Source: G020350405 sp964513655 (GTDB lineage: Bacteria > Planctomycetota > Phycisphaerae > Sedimentisphaerales > Anaerobacaceae). Taken from it: a DNA stretch of 18,228 nt. The position numbers and the translations under genes were made by a program. The stretch spans positions 1-18,228 of the forward strand of contig CAZENQ010000058.1 of the NCBI GenBank assembly GCA_964513655.1, given 5' to 3'. This document shows, one piece after another, positions 14,541 through 18,228 of the stretch (within the stretch, counting starts at the first letter, position 1; the number at the start of each line of letters is the position of its first letter). The notes below the pieces were generated by a model that saw only the letters and a program-made list of their open reading frames with translations, was not told where the DNA came from and searched no databases.

Positions 14541-14876
14541 ATGGGAATCGAAAACGTTGGAGAAAATGTTATTCTCGTTACTTTGCCTGCGGAACCAAGA
14601 ATAACCGGTGAACTGAAAAACATCAACGAAATCGTCAGCAACAAGAATGACCGTGACGTGATAATAGATTTTTCCAACGTTGAGATAATAACCTCCTTTA
14701 GCATCAGTAATCTGATGATACTGCGTACTTTGCTTCGTGAGCATGGGCACCAGCTTGTTCTATGCAACATTGCGGTTCCGACCAAGTGCATTTTTACGGT
14801 CGCCGGCCTTGACGCCATTTTCGAATTTGCTGATGACAAAGAAGCCGCCTTGGCAGCCGCGCAGCATACCAGTTAA
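14541..14876 (+). CDS. STAS-domain protein (anti-sigma factor antagonist-like)
   Basis: A 111-residue single STAS domain. It begins with a beta strand (ENVILVTLPAE) and contains the family core strand-loop-helix DVIIDFSNVEIITSFSISNLMILRTLL at 39-65 (broken: DVIIDFSNVEII, T51-S52-F53-S54, ISNLMIL). The strand HQLVLCNIA and helix DAIFEFADDKEAALAA follow. In SpoIIAA/RsbV proteins the loop is D-S-S-G with a phosphorylated Ser; Ser52 is the aligned residue here, in a divergent TSFS context. It would bind a kinase-type anti-sigma or other partner in the cytosol, controlled by phosphorylation. No RsbW-like kinase, phosphatase or sigma factor is next to it. AAGGA lies 8 bases before the ATG. The fold is confident; the partner is unknown. 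Confidence 0.85.
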   Translation: MGIENVGENVILVTLPAEPRITGELKNINEIVSNKNDRDVIIDFSNVEIITSFSISNLMILRTLLREHGHQLVLCNIAVPTKCIFTVAGLDAIFEFADDKEAALAAAQHTS

Positions 14877-14883
14877 CCCACAA

Positions 14884-14913
14884 GCCAGCACATACCTGGC
14901 GATGGCTCTTTTG
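14884..14913 (+). terminator. weak terminator candidate after STAS gene
   Basis: GCCAG and CTGGC (14884-14900) form a 5-bp stem with a 7-nt loop, and CTCTTTTG follows about 6 bases later. Location directly after the stop fits, but the stem is short. Confidence 0.3.
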
Positions 14914-15022
14914 CCCTATCAGCGTCAAGGAATCAATACCATTTTGGTCCTGCCGGGGAGATTTTGCTTTCAATGCGCCTCCAAAAGGATAGTCTATACA
15001 GAAAGTTCAGGAGGTCAATACT

Positions 15023-15553
15023 ATGAAGGTAGACGTTGGTAATTCCATTTTGGAGCTAGTACAAGGCGATATTACAGAAATGCAAACCGATGCCATTGTC
15101 AACGCTGCGAATGCCCGATTGATTCTTGGCGGCGGCGTAGCCGGAGCAATCAGAACAAAGGGCGGCCCAAAAATCCAGGAAGAATGCAACAAAATACGAG
15201 GTACATTCGTGGGCGGGGCCGTCAAAACTACTGGCGGTGATTTGAAGGCAAAGTACGTCATTCATGCTGTCGGGCCCCGGGCCGGGGAAGGAGATGAGGA
15301 TGAAAAGTTAAAAAACGCAACGCTGAACTCATTGAAACTGGCTGATGAGGAAGGCATGAAAAGTATCTCCTTTCCGGCCATCAGCACGGGTGTTTTTGGC
15401 TTTCCTATCCAAAGATGTGCCGAGATAATGCTCCAAACGACCATAGATTATCTGAAAGGTCAAACCGACCTAGAAAAGGTCGTATTCTGCCTATATGGTC
15501 AAGCCAGCTACGAGGTCTTCGTAAACCAACTAAAGCAGGAAATCTCAAAATGA
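15023..15553 (+). CDS. macro domain protein, ADP-ribose-binding
   Basis: A 176-residue stand-alone macro domain, beginning almost at the fold itself. Binding-site motifs are complete: GDIT (15-18), DAIVNAAN (23-30, Asn27 and Asn30), LGGGVAGAIR (35-44) and the phosphate loop STGVFGFP. KYVIHAVGP is the usual central strand. Such proteins bind ADP-ribose, O-acetyl-ADP-ribose or remove ADP-ribose from proteins. The GGGVAGAI form resembles the Af1521/YmdB-like groups, and hydrolase activity is plausible but not shown. AGGAGGT ends 8 bases before the ATG, the strongest ribosome site in the window. Its TGA overlaps the ATG of the alcohol dehydrogenase gene, so both are probably made together. No ADP-ribosyltransferase or sirtuin gene is nearby. 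Confidence 0.93.
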   Translation: MKVDVGNSILELVQGDITEMQTDAIVNAANARLILGGGVAGAIRTKGGPKIQEECNKIRGTFVGGAVKTTGGDLKAKYVIHAVGPRAGEGDEDEKLKNATLNSLKLADEEGMKSISFPAISTGVFGFPIQRCAEIMLQTTIDYLKGQTDLEKVVFCLYGQASYEVFVNQLKQEISK

Positions 15554-16563
15554 AGGCAATGGTCTTAAACAAAGCCTGCCCGATTGAAGAAAAACCTTTA
15601 GAGCCGGCTGATTTGCCAATCCCCAAACCGGATGACAGTCAAATTCTGGTTAAGGTCTCGGTTTGTGGTGCCTGTCATACCGACCTCGATGAAGCTGAAG
15701 GCAAACTAAAGCCCGACAAGCTGCCTATAGTACCCGGTCACCAAGTAGTTGGAACGGTGGCAGATACGGGAAAGGCAGTAACCAAGTTCAAAACGGGCGA
15801 GCGTGTGGGGATTACGTGGCTATATTTTAGTTGCGGCAAGTGCGATTTCTGCCGGCCGGGCCAAGAGAACCTCTGCGAGCAGGCCAAATGGACCGGCAAA
15901 GACGCCGACGGCGGCTATGCAGAATATGTAGTAATCAGTGAGGATTTTGCTTATCCTGTCCCTGAGAGGTTTTCGGATTCGCAGGCGGCGCCGCTTTTAT
16001 GCGCCGGTGTGATCGGCTATCGTACTTTGAAATTGGCGGATATTACTGATGGCCAAAACATCGGTCTGTTCGGCTTCGGGGCCTCCGCCCATATCGTAAT
16101 CCAGATAATCAAATACAAATTTCCGAATAGCCCTGTTTTTGTATTCACCAAGACCGCCGAGCACGCGAAGTTAGCAGAAAGCCTCGGCGCGGCTTGGACA
16201 GGTCGCTCCAGCGACCAGCCGCCTACAAAATTGAACAGGATAATGGACTTTACGCCGGTCGGAGAATGTGTCCGAGACGCCTTGGCCGTTCTGGACAGTG
16301 GCGGCAGGCTGGTCATAAATGCGATCCGTAAGGAAACGCCGGTACCTGCCCTGGATTATGCCAGGTACCTCTGGCTTGAGCGAGAGATAAAAAGCGTTGC
16401 TAATGTCACACGGGCGGATGCAGAGGAATTTTTGCCGTTGGCCGCTCAAATTCCTATCGTGCCTACGATCGAGGAGTTTCCATTGGCCCAGGCCAATGAG
16501 GTTCTGATTAAAATAAAGCACTCAAGGCTCCGGGGCGCCGCTGTCCTAAGAGTCTGTGAATAA
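15550..16563 (+). CDS. zinc-dependent alcohol dehydrogenase, AdhA-like
   Basis: A 337-residue medium-chain dehydrogenase/reductase. Predicted catalytic zinc ligands are Cys39 (CGACHTD), His64 (PGHQVVG) and Cys151 (LLCAGVIGY). The structural zinc site has four cysteines at 95, 98, 101 and 109 (CGKCDFCRPGQENLC). The nucleotide-binding Rossmann motif is GFGASA (175-180). It would oxidise alcohols or reduce aldehydes with NAD(H) or NADP(H) in the cytosol; the variant glycine motif G-F-G-A-S-A is typical of the AdhA subgroup. The ATG at 15550 overlaps the macro domain stop (ATGA), with AGGA upstream at 15537-15540. The frame is open further upstream, but that would only read across the macro gene. 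No substrate preference can be read. Confidence 0.92.
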   Translation: MKAMVLNKACPIEEKPLEPADLPIPKPDDSQILVKVSVCGACHTDLDEAEGKLKPDKLPIVPGHQVVGTVADTGKAVTKFKTGERVGITWLYFSCGKCDFCRPGQENLCEQAKWTGKDADGGYAEYVVISEDFAYPVPERFSDSQAAPLLCAGVIGYRTLKLADITDGQNIGLFGFGASAHIVIQIIKYKFPNSPVFVFTKTAEHAKLAESLGAAWTGRSSDQPPTKLNRIMDFTPVGECVRDALAVLDSGGRLVINAIRKETPVPALDYARYLWLEREIKSVANVTRADAEEFLPLAAQIPIVPTIEEFPLAQANEVLIKIKHSRLRGAAVLRVCE

Positions 16564-16576
16564 AGAATTTGAGTCT

Positions 16577-16600
16577 CGTTGAGCTCAACGTACAGTCTGT
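16577..16600. promoter_or_regulatory. paired palindromes before the TRAP genes
   Basis: CGTTGAGCTCAACG (16577-16590) is a perfect 14-bp palindrome. One base on lies ACAGTCTGT (16592-16600), a 4+4 dyad around T. They sit 28-52 bases before the binding-protein ATG, inside a gap of only 65 bases. Operator sites are likelier than a terminator because no T-run follows. Confidence 0.4.
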
Positions 16601-16628
16601 AAATTTTGAGTTCGCAAGGGTAAAGTGA

Positions 16629-17630
16629 ATGAAGAAAATATGTTTATTCGCAGTTGTTCTCGCTGGCGCCATCATTGTTCTCGGCGGGTGCAAAGCGCGC
16701 AAGGTGCGCTTTGTAACGATAGGTACGGGAGGAGTGACGGGGCTGTATTACCCCACGGGCGGCGCCATAAGCAAAATGGTCAATGATAGATACGACCAAT
16801 ACGGGATTAAGGCAACCGTCGAATCAACAAGCGGTTCCGTATTCAATATTAATGCGGTATTAAACGGCGACCTGGAGTTTGGAGTCGTTCAATCGGACAG
16901 GCAGTTCCAGGCATATAACGGACTGGCAGAATGGTCTGAAGCAGGCAGACAGACGGAACTGAGGTCGGCATTTTCAATTCACCCCGAATCGATTACTCTG
17001 ATTGCGGCGAAGGGCAGCGGCATCAGGGAGGTGAAGGATTTGAGGGGCAAAAGGATAAATTTGGGAAATCCCGGCTCCGGACAACTGCAGAACTCAAGGG
17101 ACGTCTTAGGGGCAGCAGGACTTACTGAGCAAGACCTGTCCGCGGAATACGTCAAGGCCGTAGAGGCGCCGGGATTATTGCAGGATGAAAGGCTCGATGG
17201 CTTCTTCTATACAGTGGGACATCCGAACGGTAATATTAAAGAGGCAACATCCGGAAGGATTAAGGTTTTTATCGTACCCATCAAAGGAGAAGATGTAGAT
17301 AAGATGCTTAAAGAGTACCCTTATTACGCAAAGTCGGTGATACCGCGCTTGTTTTATCCCTACGCATTGAATACCGAGGATGTCGATACAATCGGCGTAA
17401 AGGCCACCCTTGTCACATCGAAGAAAGTGGATGAGGACATTGTTTACGCTATAACAAGGGAGGTGTTTGAAAATTTTGAGGACTTCAAGTCCCTTCATCC
17501 GGCTTACCAGGTCCTGACAAAGCAGGAGATGCTGGAGGGACTTTCTGCACCGGTTCACAAAGGCGCTTTGAGATACTACAAAGAGGCCGGGCTTGATAAA
17601 TACATAGACTCAAAACCGGCAATCGATTAG
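16629..17630 (+). CDS. TAXI-family TRAP transporter solute-binding lipoprotein
   Basis: A 333-residue periplasmic binding protein. Residues 1-20 are a signal with lipobox LGGC (Cys21), so it is probably tethered. The mature part opens VRFVTIGTGGVTGLYYPTGGAI, the hallmark of the TAXI group. Further typical blocks are TSGSVFNINAVLNGDLEFGVVQSD, LRGKRINLGNPGSG and DGFFYTVGHPNG. It would deliver an organic acid or related anion to an ion-driven permease, which is encoded 26 bases downstream. Membrane anchoring is uncommon for TRAP receptors and, if real, would keep it close to the permease. The ribosome site is modest (AAGGGTAAAG before the ATG). The ligand is unknown; glutamate-like or dicarboxylate ligands are reported for some family members. 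Confidence 0.92.
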   Translation: MKKICLFAVVLAGAIIVLGGCKARKVRFVTIGTGGVTGLYYPTGGAISKMVNDRYDQYGIKATVESTSGSVFNINAVLNGDLEFGVVQSDRQFQAYNGLAEWSEAGRQTELRSAFSIHPESITLIAAKGSGIREVKDLRGKRINLGNPGSGQLQNSRDVLGAAGLTEQDLSAEYVKAVEAPGLLQDERLDGFFYTVGHPNGNIKEATSGRIKVFIVPIKGEDVDKMLKEYPYYAKSVIPRLFYPYALNTEDVDTIGVKATLVTSKKVDEDIVYAITREVFENFEDFKSLHPAYQVLTKQEMLEGLSAPVHKGALRYYKEAGLDKYIDSKPAID

Positions 17631-17656
17631 ATGTGGGGGCTTTACATAAACCATTT

Positions 17657-18228
17657 ATGGCACGTTTAAGAAGTAACAGAGACGCCAATAAAATCATCAT
17701 AGGTATTATTGCGGCAGCATGGGCTTTGTTTCAACTGGCCCTGCCGAGATTTATAATACTCGATAGTATTACGGTAAGAGCGGTCCATCTGGCTTTCGCC
17801 GTGACACTTATATTTCTGACGCTTCCGGCCAGCAGGCGCAAGCAAGAGCAGCCGTTACTTACTGCACCGAGCCGTGTCCGGCTTATCAACTATATTTTCG
17901 CCGGGCTGGCATGTCTTTCAGCACTTTATATTGTCTTCGACTGGACGGGAATATCGATGCGGGCGGGGATGCCTATCAGGCGGGACATCGTGATAAGTGT
18001 GATATTGATTGTCCTTCTATTGGAGGCATCGAGGCGTGTGATTGGCCCTGCGCTGGGGATTATTGCTATTGTGTTTACGCTCTACGCTTTCTTGGGTCCG
18101 TATATGCCATCAGTTTTTGCCTTCCGGGGAGTGTCGCTGCGCAAGTATCTCAGCCAGATTGCCCTATCCACGGAAGGGATTTATGGTATCCCCCTTGATG
18201 TTTCCGCCAATACGGTTTTTCTGTTTGT
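17657..18228 (+). CDS. TRAP transporter fused permease (partial, runs off right edge)
   Basis: The first 190 codons of a long open frame without stop to the window end. It shows hydrophobic segments at about 13-29, 43-57, 78-95, 110-122 and 129-146, then the conserved block STEGIYGIPLDVSANTVFLF, typical of the fused DctQ/DctM permeases that pair with TAXI binding proteins. It would couple solute uptake to a sodium or proton gradient. The ATG at 17657 is used. A GTG at 17633, in the same frame, would add eight residues. Neither has a good Shine-Dalgarno; a G-run at 17635-17639 is the nearest purine stretch. The rest of the gene is outside the window. Confidence 0.88.
   Translation, partial: MARLRSNRDANKIIIGIIAAAWALFQLALPRFIILDSITVRAVHLAFAVTLIFLTLPASRRKQEQPLLTAPSRVRLINYIFAGLACLSALYIVFDWTGISMRAGMPIRRDIVISVILIVLLLEASRRVIGPALGIIAIVFTLYAFLGPYMPSVFAFRGVSLRKYLSQIALSTEGIYGIPLDVSANTVFLF

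Noticed and set aside
15415..15549. Upstream extension of the alcohol dehydrogenase frame by 45 codons
   Set aside because: It reads across the 3' end of the macro domain gene, adds a low-complexity charged segment unlike the family, and the ATG at 15550 begins at the normal N-terminus with AGGA upstream.
1..18228. CRISPR arrays, insertion sequences, toxin-antitoxin or defence genes
   Set aside because: No regular spaced repeats, transposase motifs or known defence domains were seen on either strand.

Overview
The window reads as chromosomal DNA of a diderm (Gram-negative-type) bacterium. It encodes a TolC-family outer-membrane lipoprotein, an efflux adaptor, three further predicted lipoproteins or secreted proteins, and Shine-Dalgarno-led genes with sigma70-type promoters. 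Base composition is near balanced and looks even across the window. No transposase, integrase, phage gene or CRISPR array was seen. The mix (lone signalling proteins, a TAXI-type TRAP transporter, an unusual acyl carrier protein/DRE-TIM pair, a two-lobed aspartic protease) would suit a planctomycete-like or related environmental lineage, but this is a weak guess and no marker gene fixes it.

Layout. Positions 1-9328 lie on the minus strand, apart from a plus-strand tRNA-Cys(GCA) at 4424-4497. Read in transcription order, the first minus-strand block is a MacAB-TolC-like efflux operon: outer-membrane factor (4050-2389), adaptor (2392-755, ATGA overlap), ABC ATPase (713-27), and apparently the first codons of the ABC permease at 20-1. 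Next is a signalling operon: GAF-PAS histidine kinase (7845-6022), Rcp1-like response regulator (6053-5634) and a receiver-PAS protein (5629-4817). The only strong terminator downstream of it is at 4325-4366, beyond the tRNA and just before the efflux operon. An orphan ABC-type solute-binding lipoprotein (9328-8372) ends the minus-strand block.

From 9488 on, all genes are on the plus strand. A secreted two-DTG aspartic protease-like protein (9488-10645) diverges from the binding protein. A perfect consensus sigma70 promoter (10783-10811) then drives a small unknown protein (10912-11331). A terminator and a membrane-anchored paralogue (11514-12164) follow. The two share an ungapped 80-residue domain, identical at 53 of 80 positions by hand count, that I do not recognise. 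A second near-consensus promoter (12341-12369) precedes a two-gene unit of an acyl carrier protein (12542-12802) and an isopropylmalate/homocitrate-synthase-like DRE-TIM enzyme (12806-14233). Then come a STAS protein (14541-14876), a macro domain protein overlapping a zinc alcohol dehydrogenase by ATGA (15023-16563), and a TAXI-type TRAP transporter: binding lipoprotein (16629-17630) and the start of its fused permease (17657 to the edge).

The most interesting stretch is 10783-14233: two copies of an undescribed domain, one cytosolic and one tethered, followed by an ACP paired with a carbon-carbon bond-forming enzyme. The macro domain/dehydrogenase couple comes second. Whether the paralogue pair and the ACP/DRE-TIM pair form one system cannot be settled from this sequence, because each has its own promoter.
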